A stretch of DNA of 64,000 nt from assembly GCF_000801105.2 (NCBI RefSeq), contig NC_079517.1, positions 8,990,001 to 9,054,000 on the forward strand, in the 5' to 3' direction. Shown here in pieces: positions 12,057-23,604 of the stretch (within the stretch, counting starts at the first letter, position 1; every line of letters starts with the position of its first letter). The translations under genes were made by a program, and so were the position numbers. Source of the DNA: Raphanus sativus. Lineage: Eukaryota > Streptophyta > Magnoliopsida > Brassicales > Brassicaceae. The notes beneath the pieces are model-generated. The model was not told where the DNA came from. It did no database searches and saw nothing but the letters and a program-made list of their open reading frames with translations.

Positions 12057-13589
12057 TTAACATCGAGATCCTTTCTTACAAGAGAGAGCACCAGCATTGC
12101 CCGTGACAGAAGCTACCAACGAGGACGGTCTAGCAGACAGACTAGAAGCTTTTGCGTATCTTGAAGAAGCTCTTCCACCTGAGGGCGTGAAGAACGCACC
12201 GTTTAAGAACAAGTCGCCTTCTGATCTCCAGTTCCAATTTTTCCATTTGCTTTGTGGTGCATCTTCGTATTTAGTCACCTTTTTAAAAGCACATAGTTGT
12301 AGTTAATTTTTTATTTCTTTTGTAGTTAAATTTATACTCTAGTATATACATATGGCTAGTTAAAAAAAAGATATATACATATGGCTAAAATATAATTACA
12401 TAGCTCTTAGCTACCTCTTTAAAGGCTTTGTCATTTGGAGCAAGAAATCTATTGCCTTGACTGTTAATCGTTGGAGCCGCACTCCCACCAATTGCATACA
12501 TTTTCCAATGCGTATAATCGTTATTTACCACATGAAAATATCCATGTCTACATCTGCCATTTTTCCAGAAGTTATAGGGCTTTAGTTCAGAAAATACTAA
12601 AATTTAAGGACTTGTTTAGAAAAGCTCTAAAAATTAACTTTTTTTTTTTTACCTGGGCATTCTCTGAACAAGCCCTTCACCAAAATGATTAAAAGCAACG
12701 GTAACTTGCATGTTCTTGTCTCTCGTGTACGAATCACTGTGTCCCAAAAGCATCACTTTGTCGTGGTGCGTCAAGTAGTTATTAGAGATCGTTATAGCCG
12801 TTGACCCATGGATCACGTCGACCAGACCGTCCGCACAGTTCGACAACGAGCAATGGTCTACCCACACGTGGGACCCACCGAAAATAGAGACCGCGTCACC
12901 ATCAGACGCGGTCCTCCACCCGTAATGCGACGGTGAATCTCTGACGTATGCATTGCCTCTCTTCTTGCAGTCGTGGATGCTTATGCCGTGGACGATGACG
13001 TTGGTCACGTACTGGACAGTGATGCACGCGCCGCCAGCGATGTGGATGCTCGCTCCACGTCCATCTATGGTCTTGAAGGAGTTCATGATCAGCTCTTCTT
13101 TTAGCTTTATGACCATGTCACGTGCGAAGATGATCCAGAGCGGTTCTTCCTGGATCACTGCGTGTCTTAGGGTTCCCGGTTTGGGGTTAACCGCGTCTTT
13201 GTCGCTGGGGTCGGTCACCACGTATATTTTGCCGTCACGGCCGCCTATTGCGTGTTTGCCGAACCCAATGGCGCAGTCAGCTAGTCGTTGTCGGTTTTTC
13301 TCCCATTTCGGGTCGCATCTCCAACAGTCGTCGATTGGATTTCCGGTCCCACATGAGAGGACACCAAGATTCCTCCTCGAAGCATTTATCTGACTACAAA
13401 TATATACACAATAATGTTAAAATGCGGATGATACAAAATTTATATTTTAGAAAGATTAGTTTATACGCACTGGTTAACTTCTTGAACTACGAGTTCAGGG
13501 TCAGAGACATGAGAGGATGCAACGGAGGTCGAAGCTAGGACAAGGAAGAGACATGAGAACAGGGAGAGAGACAGGTGAAGAAGTGTCAT
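12057..13589 (-). CDS. Pectate lyase, polysaccharide lyase family 1 (At1g67750-like)
   Basis: Four exons on the minus strand, 13471-13589, 12653-13393, 12415-12553 and 12057-12278, join to 406 aa. The enzyme cleaves de-esterified pectin by beta-elimination in the cell wall and needs calcium. The N-terminus ([20 protein letters not shown]) is a clear signal peptide. The plant PL1 features follow: the [19 protein letters not shown] cysteine block, GTLRHAVIQ, the [20 protein letters not shown] calcium-site and parallel beta-helix region, and [20 protein letters not shown]. The C-terminus ends GSRC. The length matches the Arabidopsis protein (about 408 aa). The start is the first ATG ahead of the signal peptide. 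The gene is well conserved and looks intact. Confidence 0.93.
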
Positions 13590-13684
13590 TCTGTTTATTG
13601 TCTCTCAAGATGATTTTATTTAGTATGTGTTTGTGAGATTTGAATATTTTGTTTGGTGATGAGATAAAATGGTGAGAAAGTGCT

Positions 13685-13693
13685 CTTTATATA
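13685..13693 (-). promoter_or_regulatory. Probable TATA box of the pectate lyase gene
   Basis: Read on the minus strand this is TATATAAAG, about 100 bases upstream of the ATG at 13589. That leaves room for a ~65-70-base leader. It is the only strong TATA-like site immediately upstream. Confidence 0.6.
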
Positions 13694-15444
13694 GGAAAAT
13701 TTCCTCCAATTAATTTATGTTTTAATAAAGAAAGGGCCCATTTTCTGATTGTTTTTATATGAACTAAAAAGGAGACATGATTTTTAAAATACCTGCGTAT
13801 TGAATAGGAATATTGTAGAGAGAAAAAAAATCAAAATTAAATTGGTTCATTTTATCTTTTATGGGAGGTCTTGTGAGTTTTTTTTTTTTTTTTTGGATTG
13901 CATAGTTTAATACATAGTTTTCCAAGATGTTTGGTTAACCACCTTTTTTATTCACCAAGGTGCATTATTTCACCTATGTTTCGAATGGCTGCTGATATAC
14001 GTACATTGGAGCGACGCAAGCAGCTAAAAAAGCTAGTATAAAGTACACCATTGGCTTTGATACGCTACGTATGTTTAGCTGCGTACGGAAAACCTATGTT
14101 AAACTAATCAAACAACTAGAAAAGAAAATTGATTTTTCTAGTTCCAAGTTCTCGATTATTTTGGTCAATTTCACGGATATTCTAATATGAACACATGTCA
14201 AGTGGATAATGTAATATAAATATTTGAAGAATAATGTTTTTAAGTTTTTTGACAAACTAAGGTGGTGCAATTCTTAATATGACTAGACTTCGTAATAACA
14301 TAATAGTGCGGAATTTATTGCAAAATTTGGCTAAAATTAAGGGACGTGATAGGTTATTTATTTTCAAAAAACAAAATTGTTGCGTAAACACAAGTTCGCT
14401 CGTGTTCGAGTCATTGGCTTCTAGCCAGGGCCGACTCTGCATAGACGTGGTCGAGTAGGATAGTTCTGGTCTGGAAAGCTATTAAATATTCTGATTTTGT
14501 CTCCATACCTCCGAGATTAATCGGATCTTGGATCTGGATTATCAAAAAGTAATAATACCTATGTGTTATACTATCATCCCTCGTTTATTTTCTCTTAGCT
14601 AAAATTGAAACATTAAAAATTATATATTCTTTTTTTGGGTCAAAAACATAATATAGTTCTTTAAGATGTTAACAAAAACATTATCTAGCTTTAAAGAAAA
14701 TCGTAACCACTTACATTTGTCGGTCTATTTAATAATCTCAAATTATTTTTTCTGAAATTTCCATTTCGTAACACATGTTTGAATGATTAAGAGTTAATTA
14801 AGACAATGGATTAATGGACCCACACATTTCCCATACCAATCATTGCTGACTCACAAAACTAACGTTATTCATAAACTCAATTAGTTTACGACAATGGGCA
14901 CATCGAACGGGTTACTAGATCCATTAATCGGAAACCAATTTTGGTTCTGGATTAGAGAGAGTGGCTGACGTGGATAACTACATAAAGGTCATGTTCGTCC
15001 ATGTGAGCCCTGTCTGGCCACACCCTGCAATCATGGGTTTCATCTTGACCGTTCATTACTAACAGGCCCTCCACCGTCAGCCATCAGATCTACTTATGCA
15101 TGCCACTGGCCATTCTCACACCTAGGCATGAGTTTTTTTTTTTTTTTTTTTTGGCACGAGTATTTCATTTGAACCCAAAAACTTAAACGGGAATCGACCT
15201 AAAAATAAAGGTCGAGGTCAAGGTCTAGAAAGCTGAAACATAATTTTGGGAATGAAAGTGAGAGTAGCTAGATTTCAAGTATTCTTTTGGAATTTTGTAA
15301 TCAACAAACAAATGTGATATTCGGGATCATTCCACCTTTTGGGGTTACTAATCAAACTTTTTTGAAAAGCTCTCAACCAGCCTTAATTTAGAAAAACTCA
15401 ACCAGCAAATGATTCTCAAAAATTATGTTTGGTTCATCTTGCTT
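13694..15444. other. Upstream region of the pectate lyase gene, no gene seen
   Basis: No coding frame with a recognisable motif. The stretch 14930-15125 is clearly GC-richer than its surroundings and holds a TGACGTGG element, so it is a candidate distal control region. This is inference from composition only. Long T runs at about 13878-13895 and 15130-15152 may be tails of old retroposons. Confidence 0.4.
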
Positions 15445-16012
15445 TTCCAGTGATCGGCTCGGAGATGGCATGTTGATCAAGAACCTTTGTTCTTGTTATC
15501 TATATGGTTTGTGTGTTTGCTATTAAGTTTGTTCAAAGGTAAAATCTTTTGCAAAAAAAAAAATTTGTTCAAAGGTAGTCTGATCAAAGTTAACTGGGAG
15601 CAAAACTGATAAAGTTAAGTTACAAAAAAAAAACTGATAAAGGTAATCGAAAAAAATTTATATAAGTCACGAAAATTATTGTTTTGTTATAGTAAAATGA
15701 AATAATTTAATTTATATTTTAGTTTGCAGAAGGACAGGTTTGGTATCATTAATATGCATCAATATTTTAATGTTCTATTTGCCTAACTTCCAATACCAAA
15801 AAACCATTAATTTTCATTATATTTCATATGTTATTTTTATGAGGTAATATGTTTCAGACCAATTTCAATAAAGAAAAATGTTTACAAAGTTGGTTGATTA
15901 GAAAATTAAATAAATGTACTAGAAGTGTGATAAAATTAAAAAGTTCAACGACAAAAATATATAAGAGATTTGAGATATCACAACTTTAAAGATAAAGTTG
16001 TTTCCCCCATAA
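15445..16012 (+). repeat. Direct duplication, copy 1 (~568 bp)
   Basis: This copy starts at CCAGTGATCGGCTCGGAGAT and runs to GTTGTTTCCCCCATAA. It is repeated almost letter for letter at 16046-16615. The differences I see are mostly one- to three-base indels in A runs and a few substitutions, which points to a recent event. It contains no coding frame. Confidence 0.92.
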
Positions 16013-16045
16013 CTTTGGTAATGGAGCAGAACCTGATATAGTTCT

Positions 16046-16615
16046 TTCCAGTGATCGGCTCGGAGATGGCATGTTGATCAAGAACCTTGTTCTTGTTATC
16101 TATATGGTTTGTGTTTTGCTATTAAGTTTGTTCAAAGGTAAAATCTTTTGCAAAAAAAAAAAAGTTTGTTCAAAGGTAGTCTGATCAAAGTTAACTGGGA
16201 GCAAAACTGATAAAGGTAAGTTACAAAAAAAAAAAAAACTGATAAAGGTAATCGAAGAAAATCTATATAAGTCACGAAAATTATTGTTTTGTTATAGTAA
16301 AATGAAATAATTTAATTTATATTTTAGTTTGCAGAAGGACAGGTTTGGTATCATTAATATGCATCAATATTAATGTTCTATTTGCCTAACTTCCAGTACC
16401 AAAAAACCATTAATTTTCATTATATTTCATATGTTATTTTTATGAGGTAATATGTTTCAGACCAATTTCAATAAAGAAAAATGTTTACAAAGTTGGTTGA
16501 TTAGAAAATTAAATAAATGTACTAGAAGTGTGATAAAATTAAAAAGTTCAACGACAAAAATATATAAGAGATTTGAGATATCACAACTTTAAAGATAAAG
16601 TTGTTTCCCCCATAA
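16046..16615 (+). repeat. Direct duplication, copy 2 (~570 bp)
   Basis: Second copy of 15445-16012, in the same orientation and separated from it by ~33 bases. A short GTTGTTTCCC echo follows at 16620. Confidence 0.92.
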
Positions 16616-16860
16616 AAAAAGTTGTTTCCCATTGATTTAAATGAGAGACCTAGGATTTTTACAATGATATCTTGATAAAAGTGGATTCATTAGAAGAATC
16701 CATATGAATACGATTTAAACATTTTTATCTACGTAGGATATGATTGGTAATGTGCACAATGATGGAATGATTGTGTGTGTTCATAAATTTTTACTAATCA
16801 CACTCGTAAAATCACGTCTTTTTATTCACACATTTTGCGATTCTCAAAATCAACTTAATA

Positions 16861-17121
16861 CTCCCTCTGTTTCATAATAAATGTCACTCTGAACTCATTT
16901 TCTTGTTACACAAAGAGTGTCACTTTACAATTCCAATGTAAATTATACTAACTTTCAGCTGAAAATTAATTGTAAACTGCATTGATTTTATAAATAATTT
17001 TATTTATCTAAAATATTATTGGTCAAAGAGGTATAATTAACTACAACTTACATATATTTCAACAACTTTCTTAATCTGTGTGAAAAATGTCACAACGACA
17101 CTCTTTAAGAAACGGAGGGAA
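16861..17121. mobile_element. MITE with CTCCCTCYGTTTC ends (Stowaway/Mariner-like)
   Basis: The left end CTCCCTCTGTTTC, preceded by TA, is mirrored at the right end by GAAACGGAGGGA. The similarity extends inward (AATGTCACTCTGA against the reverse complement of the GACACTCTTT region). The length is ~260 bp and there is no coding capacity. The terminal motif and flanking TA fit Stowaway-type MITEs, which are common in plants. Confidence 0.8.
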
Positions 17122-17166
17122 TATATAAATATGAAACCAATATAATGCCGATTCTAAACTAAGTAA

Positions 17167-17182
17167 AAATATATCAAATATT
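17167..17182 (+). repeat. Target-site duplication of the LINE, left copy
   Basis: AAATATATCAAATATT, identical to 18125-18140. Confidence 0.9.
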
Positions 17183-18124
17183 TTTTTTTTCCATCAAACA
17201 TACAGACTCATATTGACTCTCTACACCAAACTGGTAGCTCGGCATCCATGTGAATGACAAAAGACGATTGTTGTCTGGCACTGCGTGCTAAACGATCCGC
17301 CCTTGAATTTGCCGTCCTTGGTACATAGATGAGCTGTGAGCTATGGAAACTACTTTGTAAGCTTCTGATATCCTCCAGATAACTTGCGAACGCCGGCCAC
17401 TCTTCTGGTTCCGAAACCATCTTCACCAACTGAGAACAATCCGTTGCAAATGTAACCTGAAACTGACGTAAATTCCTCATACATTCCATTGCCCAGATCA
17501 ATGCTTCCACCTCCGAGTGAAGGAGAGATATACTTGCCCGAACATTTCGTGCCCGCATTAATCCCTCATATCCTTCCAGAGTACTGTACCATCCTTGTCC
17601 CGAGAAAGAGTCTTTATCCTTCCATGAACCATCTGTGAAGCACCATCTCCCTGAAATTGAAGGAGGCTGATATGCTTGCGGTGGTATAGTGTGTCGGATA
17701 GTCAACTCTTGGGCCGCAGCCCACATAGTAGCCTCCGTTTCAGCCAGCTTTAGTGTATCCATGGCATCAACATCCAGATTACTAAAGACCTTACTGTTCC
17801 TTGCTTTCCAAATATACCATAGGATCCATACAAATTGATGATCAGTCATTTTGGGTAAAACTCTCCAGAATAAATGATCCATGTTATTATACAATGATTC
17901 CGAGGGGAAAACATGTGGATGTGTTGGTATAGTTGATAATACCCATATTTGCCGTGCTGGAGGACATTCAAAAAATACATGATTCAAAGATTCCTCTGTA
18001 CTCCCATATCTGTCACAAATAGTGTCCCCTTGCATTCCTCGGGTTTTTAAATTCTTTTTAACTGCAACACACCCTGATACAATCTGCCAAAGAAAGTGTT
18101 TTATCTTTCCATCAATTCTTTTAA
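17183..18124 (-). pseudogene. 5'-truncated LINE (non-LTR retrotransposon): zf-RVT and RNase H end
   Basis: The minus strand has an open frame from the element's 5' edge to the stop at 17208. It codes for a zinc-binding reverse-transcriptase tail (zf-RVT: FLWQIVSGCVAVKKNL, CDRYGSTEESLNHVFFECP) and a plant RNase H domain (RWCFTDGSWK, HSEVEALIWAMECMR, ATDCSQLVKM, VPRTANSRADRLAR). A poly(A) tail follows the stop (T run to 17190 on the plus strand). The 16-bp sequence AAATATATCAAATATT flanks it exactly at 17167-17182 and 18125-18140, so the insert is 942 bp. The apparent ATG at 18149 and the first ~8 codons are target DNA, not LINE. The reverse-transcriptase core is missing, so it cannot move by itself. 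Confidence 0.92.
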
Positions 18125-18140
18125 ATATATCAAATATTAA
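18125..18140 (+). repeat. Target-site duplication of the LINE, right copy
   Basis: AAATATATCAAATATT, identical to 17167-17182. Confidence 0.9.
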
Positions 18141-20660
18141 AGCTTTCATTTCTTCCCATCAGAAGTTTTACTATTTTAAAATTGTAATTCTGCTATTTTT
18201 TACTAGTCACTACATATATTAAGTTTCACATGTTAAATCGTGTAGTTATTATCTTTTTTTTTTTGTTCAACCGTGTAGTTATTATCTAGATTATTTAGTT
18301 TCCTCCTCACCCAATAACATTAAAATTTTAGCTCTTCTCATTACCAAAAACCTAAAGTTACATGAAAGGATAAATCATATTAAGATATATTTTTATGTCG
18401 CTAAAGAAAACTGGAGACCCGTGATCTCTATATGCGGCCAAAACACCAACTTGTATACGTTCTTATTAAATCTTTGTATGATTTTTATTTGATGATCTCA
18501 TTTGCAAAATGGATATTCTAAACATGTATGCTTTCGTTATAAAAGGAACTTCCACAAATGTATTTTTCAGATTAAGAGTCTAACTATATGGTTACTTGTT
18601 TAGTCTATGGTTAATTCGTATTCCGCTTGTATAAGATTAATACTTCTGTCAATTTCTACCGACGTCTAGTCATTATTTTGTTTATTTATCGCCAAGATAC
18701 AGAAGAGTTAAAAGAATACAATTGCCTTAAAGTAAAGAACCAAACATCTCGATACGATAACTTTAAATATACGTGTAGGGTCTTTATAAACTATTGCGAT
18801 AGATTAGCCATTTTAAGGAGTATGGAATTTGAAAAATTCTAATTTGGCATAAGTTTAGCTTTATTGTCAACTGCGGACGATTAGTATATACGTCAACGGT
18901 CTACATACATACGCGGAACGCAATGGCTTGGATAAACGGGTGAAACAAATATATAAATACAAGAAAATGCATTCTAATCATTGAGAAATATAAATGATTA
19001 GACCCAATATTCCTTTACCGAATGATATAATGTTAAACAGTGCTAATTATTTATAAAAAGCCAAACAATAAATATATAGTATCAAATGGACATATTCATG
19101 AATAGATGAGAGCCCTGAAGAAATGGTGACACAAAAGAGGGAGTCACATGGAAGCCATGTGCTAATCATGATGATATCTTATTGACATTTCATACCATGA
19201 ATGTTTATATAAAAAAAGAATTATTTCCCCCCTTCTAGATACTGTAAACTTTAGACAAAATATTAGATGCGTTGTCAAAAGATATACTAATAAACTTGTA
19301 ACATCATTTGAAAATCATATAGTATTTGTGTTTATGTGAATGTTTAGCGACTTGTTAAATTGTGGTTGCTTAGTTTGTTCGATTATCAAAAAAGTCAAGC
19401 ATTTAATTTGATGAGTTCTTATCAGTATTTGTTCGTATACTTGATAATCATTACTGGTGTAATTAAGGTTTCCCGCGACCCATTAAACTATACTAATAAT
19501 ACTATATTGCACATTTTCTTTTCGAATAATTCTCACAATCCTTGCTAATATTAGTAATTCACACATCTCATGGGATTGGCCAATTAATATGTTGGGTTTC
19601 AGACTTTCAAAGATTATAACGGCAATCATGACACCAAAGGCAGAAAGCTGAATACCTCCATGTTTCAGTATGTTTTCTTTCAGTTTTAATGCTACAAAAC
19701 ATTTTTTAATAGTAGTGAAGAAATTATATCCAAACCCCCAAAATTACTAGCAATTTAAATTACTAGCAATTTTAATGCTAGTAAACATGTTTTTTTAAAA
19801 AAATATTAGTAAAAGAAAATTATAGTCAAACCCCAAATGATCGGATCATGTGTGATTCAGCATGAAATGAATTTAAAATTATAGTCACCCACTGTAATGA
19901 TTAATCTCTGTAATGGTCAATTAAGCTATGACACTAATTAGTAATTACCTAGATAATTATGATGACTATTAATAACTTAAAAAATGTAACTTTCTAAACT
20001 TTAGAACGAGTTGGCATAGTTATATAGTAAGTATTGATGGCTATGCATATTGAAACAAATCTATACAATCAGAAACATAAAATAAGAACATTGCTTCTTC
20101 TTTTGTATCTATCTGACTATTGTTATAGATTTCTTACAGTTATAACTCACAAATGTATATAGATACAAATGCCAAACTTTGAACTCTGATTTTGTCCTGA
20201 TCAATCTAAAGAGACAAAAATTAAAGAGCAGCCTAATGGTCACGTAATCACTTTTTGAACTCCTACTATAGAAGTTTGAACCCAATCAGATTTGAAATGA
20301 TATGGAAAAAGTTCAGACTATCATGTCATCGAATCCTGTCAGTTAATGAATTGGTCTTTACTTTGAGTAACTGGTAATATATGTTATTGTCCATGCTCTT
20401 GAGTCGTAGCTTGCCATCAACAGCAAAAACGCAAAACGCTAAAATTGCAAAGTCGAAGGAACACCCAAAGAAACATTTATTTTGTTTCCTTACTTCGCCG
20501 GTTAAACTAACAAAAGTAAACATAAAACCATCCAACAATACTTAACGTCATGACCTTCCTGTTACTATGTACAACCCACTTAATTAAAACATTAGCAGTC
20601 AAAGATCAATGGTGATGCAAAACCTAAAAACTAAGAAGATTGGCTTTTCTTTCACCATCT
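18141..20660. other. Spacer between the LINE and the RCC1 gene, no gene seen
   Basis: AT-rich with only short frames. The minus-strand frame at 20326-20538 has no motif that I recognise and lies within ~120-330 bases of the RCC1 stop, so it may fall in its downstream region. Nothing else can be supported. Confidence 0.5.
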
Positions 20661-22569
20661 CTAAGAAAGATCAATACCGACAACTTTAGCCGGTTCCGCT
20701 CTTTCAGTCAAGCTATCACCAAGCTCCACCCCAAGCTGTCCTCTGTCCCCTGTCCCAAACGCATACACCGTCCCTGACTCTGTCATTGCAAATGTATGAC
20801 CACCCCACGATATCGAGTTTGTCAAACTCACATGAACCACACGCTCTTTCATCTCCTTCAACGACGAAACCAGCTTTGGTGTCAGAGTACTCTCATCCTC
20901 ATCTTCATCCCCCTGCTGAAACCACAAATCAAAATTCAAAACCATTGTCTCAAACACCGAACACAAGAACACACACACAGAGACTGTTACCTGACCAAGA
21001 TTGGCGAACTCTCCACTGCCAAATGAGTAAACCTGACCATCATCAGACACAACAAAGGTCGTGTAATCTCCAGTGGCGACGTGGACTGCTTTAACGTCTT
21101 TTAGTCCCTCCACCACCTTAGGAGCCAGCTCCGACTCTCCTGTTCCGTGACCTAAACAGCCAAACCGACCCCAACCCCACGTGCAGACTCTCCCATCTCT
21201 CCCCACCGCAGCAGCATGCCATGTCCCTGCTGAGATCATAACCGGCTCCATCTTCAACACACTAAACTCCTCTATCAACCGAGGCTGTTTCTCACTGGTT
21301 TGACTCCCATGCCCAAGCTTCCCACCCAAACCGCATCCAACAGAGTACACAGACCTACGCACAACACAAGCAAATCAAACTAAGCACATGCTAACCAACC
21401 AGGTTTAAAACCATAGAGTTGACTCACATCCCTGTAGGTTGACACGCTAGAGCAAGCAGATAGCAAAAGCCAGCAGCGATCTGCACAACCGGGATATTCT
21501 CCAAGGCGCCTAACAAAGGATGTGGCAACACACAGTTACGGTCAGTTCCATGACCGAGTCTCTCATCTTTTCCCCATGATAATGTATAGACTCTGCCTTC
21601 TCTAGACAAAACCGCTGTGAAGTGATATCCTATCGCCGCTTGAACAACAAAGATCTCCGTCAAGGACTTGACTCGCTGTGGAGTCGTGATGAGCTTAGTC
21701 TCTTGGTCTTCTTCTAATCCAGGCTGGCTAAAACAATCTTTCCCAAAGGCGTAAACTTCACCAGCATCACTTATCAGCATAGTTCTGTCTGCTCCAACAG
21801 CTGCCTGAATGATCCGGATCCCTGTGAGTGATCTGCAAGCAAAACACAATGAACTTCAATAAAAACAGAATCATCAGAGAAGTGAAGTGAGAGTTAACCT
21901 GATTGGTCTAGGCTGCCAAGTGTCTTCAACGGTTCCTTGTCCGAGCTGTCCTGAAGTGTTAGATCCGAAAGAGTATACAACACCCTTTGATGTCACTGCA
22001 ATGCTGTGACCAGGACCAGCAAGGGCTTGTGACTTCTCCCTCCTGCAACCTAGTTCTCCGGCTAGCAAGAACCTGAGAACAAGCTTCCACGAGCCTCCGC
22101 ACTTCCTTTTGATATCTTGCCGGTCTTCCTCTCCCATGCGTTCGAATACCGCCTTCTTCTGGCAAATGTCGAGGGCTGCGACCTCTGAGATGGAGAGTTG
22201 AAGGTCCGGAGAGAAGTTTGCAGGCTTCCTAAAGAAAGAACACGTCGCCTGAGAGGACAAAAAACAAAAATCAGAAAAACCAAACAAGAAAGAGCATGAA
22301 AACAAGAAAAGAGCATGACTTGCCTCGAGATTGGCAAGGTCACGAGGAGACAGATCGCAAGTAGTGAGGAGATGAAGGACGATGGAAGGACAAGAAGCCA
22401 GGAAGAACTCTCCAGGAGCAGAGTTGCCAAAACAGTGTCGTTTCAGAGACAAGAAGGAAGGCAACGGCAACTCCATAGCGGCGAGAGGGTTCTCATCAGG
22501 GATGTTGGTGGTATGGAGTTGTAACGTAGGGCTAATGATACCATTTGATGTACTAGTAGTAGTCTCCAT
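20661..22569 (-). CDS. RCC1-repeat (beta-propeller) protein
   Basis: Five exons on the minus strand, 22324-22569, 21899-22248, 21428-21832, 20991-21354 and 20661-20915, join to 539 aa. Residues ~50-165 form a conserved plant N-terminal region (DLANLE joined to ATCSFFRKPANF, then KCGGSWKLVLRFLLAGE). It is followed by RCC1 repeats with the usual GHS(I)AVTS.G.VYSFGSN..GQLG rhythm: GPGHSIAVTSKGVVYSFGSN, AVGADRTMLISDAGEVYAFG, AAGFCYLLALACQPTGM, SAGTWHAAAVGRDGRVCTWG, ATGDYTTFVVSDDGQVYSFG and WGGHTFAMTESGTVYAFG. RCC1 propellers bind proteins or chromatin. The specific role of this plant subfamily (At3g26100/At3g15430-like, from memory) is not known to me. Intron 1 (22249-22323) appears to be GC-AG. 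Intron 4 ends in a CAGCAG double acceptor. The start is the first true ATG (METTTSTS). An in-frame internal ATG 31 codons later is an alternative. Confidence 0.88.
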
Positions 22570-23604
22570 TGGGCACTGCTCCCAAACCAAATGTTTATAT
22601 AAAACTTAAAAAACATATGACTAAAGTAAATTGCATTGTTCAGTCCTGTGATCTATAAAAATAGAATCTTTGGTAAGAAAGAAAAAAAGAAGCTACCTTT
22701 GATGCTAAGTAGTGATGATGAACACCGATCACAAAAAAAGAGAGAGAGAGAGAGATGATCAAATAATGAGAACTGTAGTAATCTACAAACAAGAGATCAT
22801 TAGATATTCACAACTGATTAAACAAAAGCCCAGATCAGGATGGTTATTGTCATATTAACCGATCAGTACATAAAAAAAAAAAACATAATCAGAGATTTTC
22901 TCTGTTACTGGAGATCGTGATCGTCGATCGGTGGAGGATATAGAAGAGAAGAGGGATCATTTACCAGATTTTGAGAGATTGTGAATCACAGAGAAGGAAA
23001 GGACTTTGAATATGAAGAATCTCCGTCAATTTCTATATAAAATGAAGATTGTTCATTTGGATGGAAAAAGATGTTTGAGAGGAAAGCTTTTGCTTACACA
23101 ATCATCTCCTAAACGTTTTCTACAAACAAAAGCGATTAGGTGTCAGCAGGGTCCAGAGATGAACCCAATAAAATATTCATCAGTCCACTTGTCCTACAAA
23201 GCCCAAGTCCATTGTTTTTTTCTCTGCCACATTCATTCCACCTTGCTGAGAAAGAATTATTTCTTCTTTCAAGATTGTGACCAATGATTGTATTTTACGA
23301 TAGAACCTGCGATTGATTCAGCATCCACAAATATGTAGAAGCTGCATTTCTATGAACTATAAACTTATGTTTAACAGAAAAGTTTACTACACCGCTTGCC
23401 AAAAAAATCTACACAGAAAGAAAATTTGGTATGAATAAACAAATTTTTGCATTGTGTAATAGAAATGTAACCTTCCGGTTTAGATATATGAAAATGCTTA
23501 AGAATGATTTGATTATTTATGTTATTAAATGTGCATTTATTTTTCGATTTACATATCTGTAGAAAATTCCAAAATAAATCGTGTCTAAACTGGTAGTGGA
23601 ATAA
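22570..23604. other. Upstream region of the RCC1 gene
   Basis: Holds the probable 5' leader. On the minus strand a donor-like TCTG-GTAAATG lies at ~22965, and a CT run (GA on plus) at 22739-22756 is followed by further splice-like sites. A 5'-UTR intron is therefore likely but cannot be placed exactly. The 93-codon plus-strand frame at 23006-23287 has no motif. Confidence 0.4.

Noticed and set aside
12953..13538. Plus-strand open frames of 146 and 96 codons
   Set aside because: Antisense shadows of the pectate lyase exons.
15130..15152. Long T run as the tail of a retroposon
   Set aside because: No target duplication or element body could be matched to it.
18125..18149. ATG at 18149 as the start of the RNase H protein
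   Set aside because: It lies outside the inserted LINE, beyond the target duplication, so it is chance target DNA.
20786..21094. Plus-strand frame of 102 codons
   Set aside because: Antisense to RCC1 exons 4-5 and intron 4.
23006..23287. Plus-strand frame of 93 codons upstream of the RCC1 gene
   Set aside because: No recognised motif and no splice or start context. It overlaps the probable promoter of the divergent gene.
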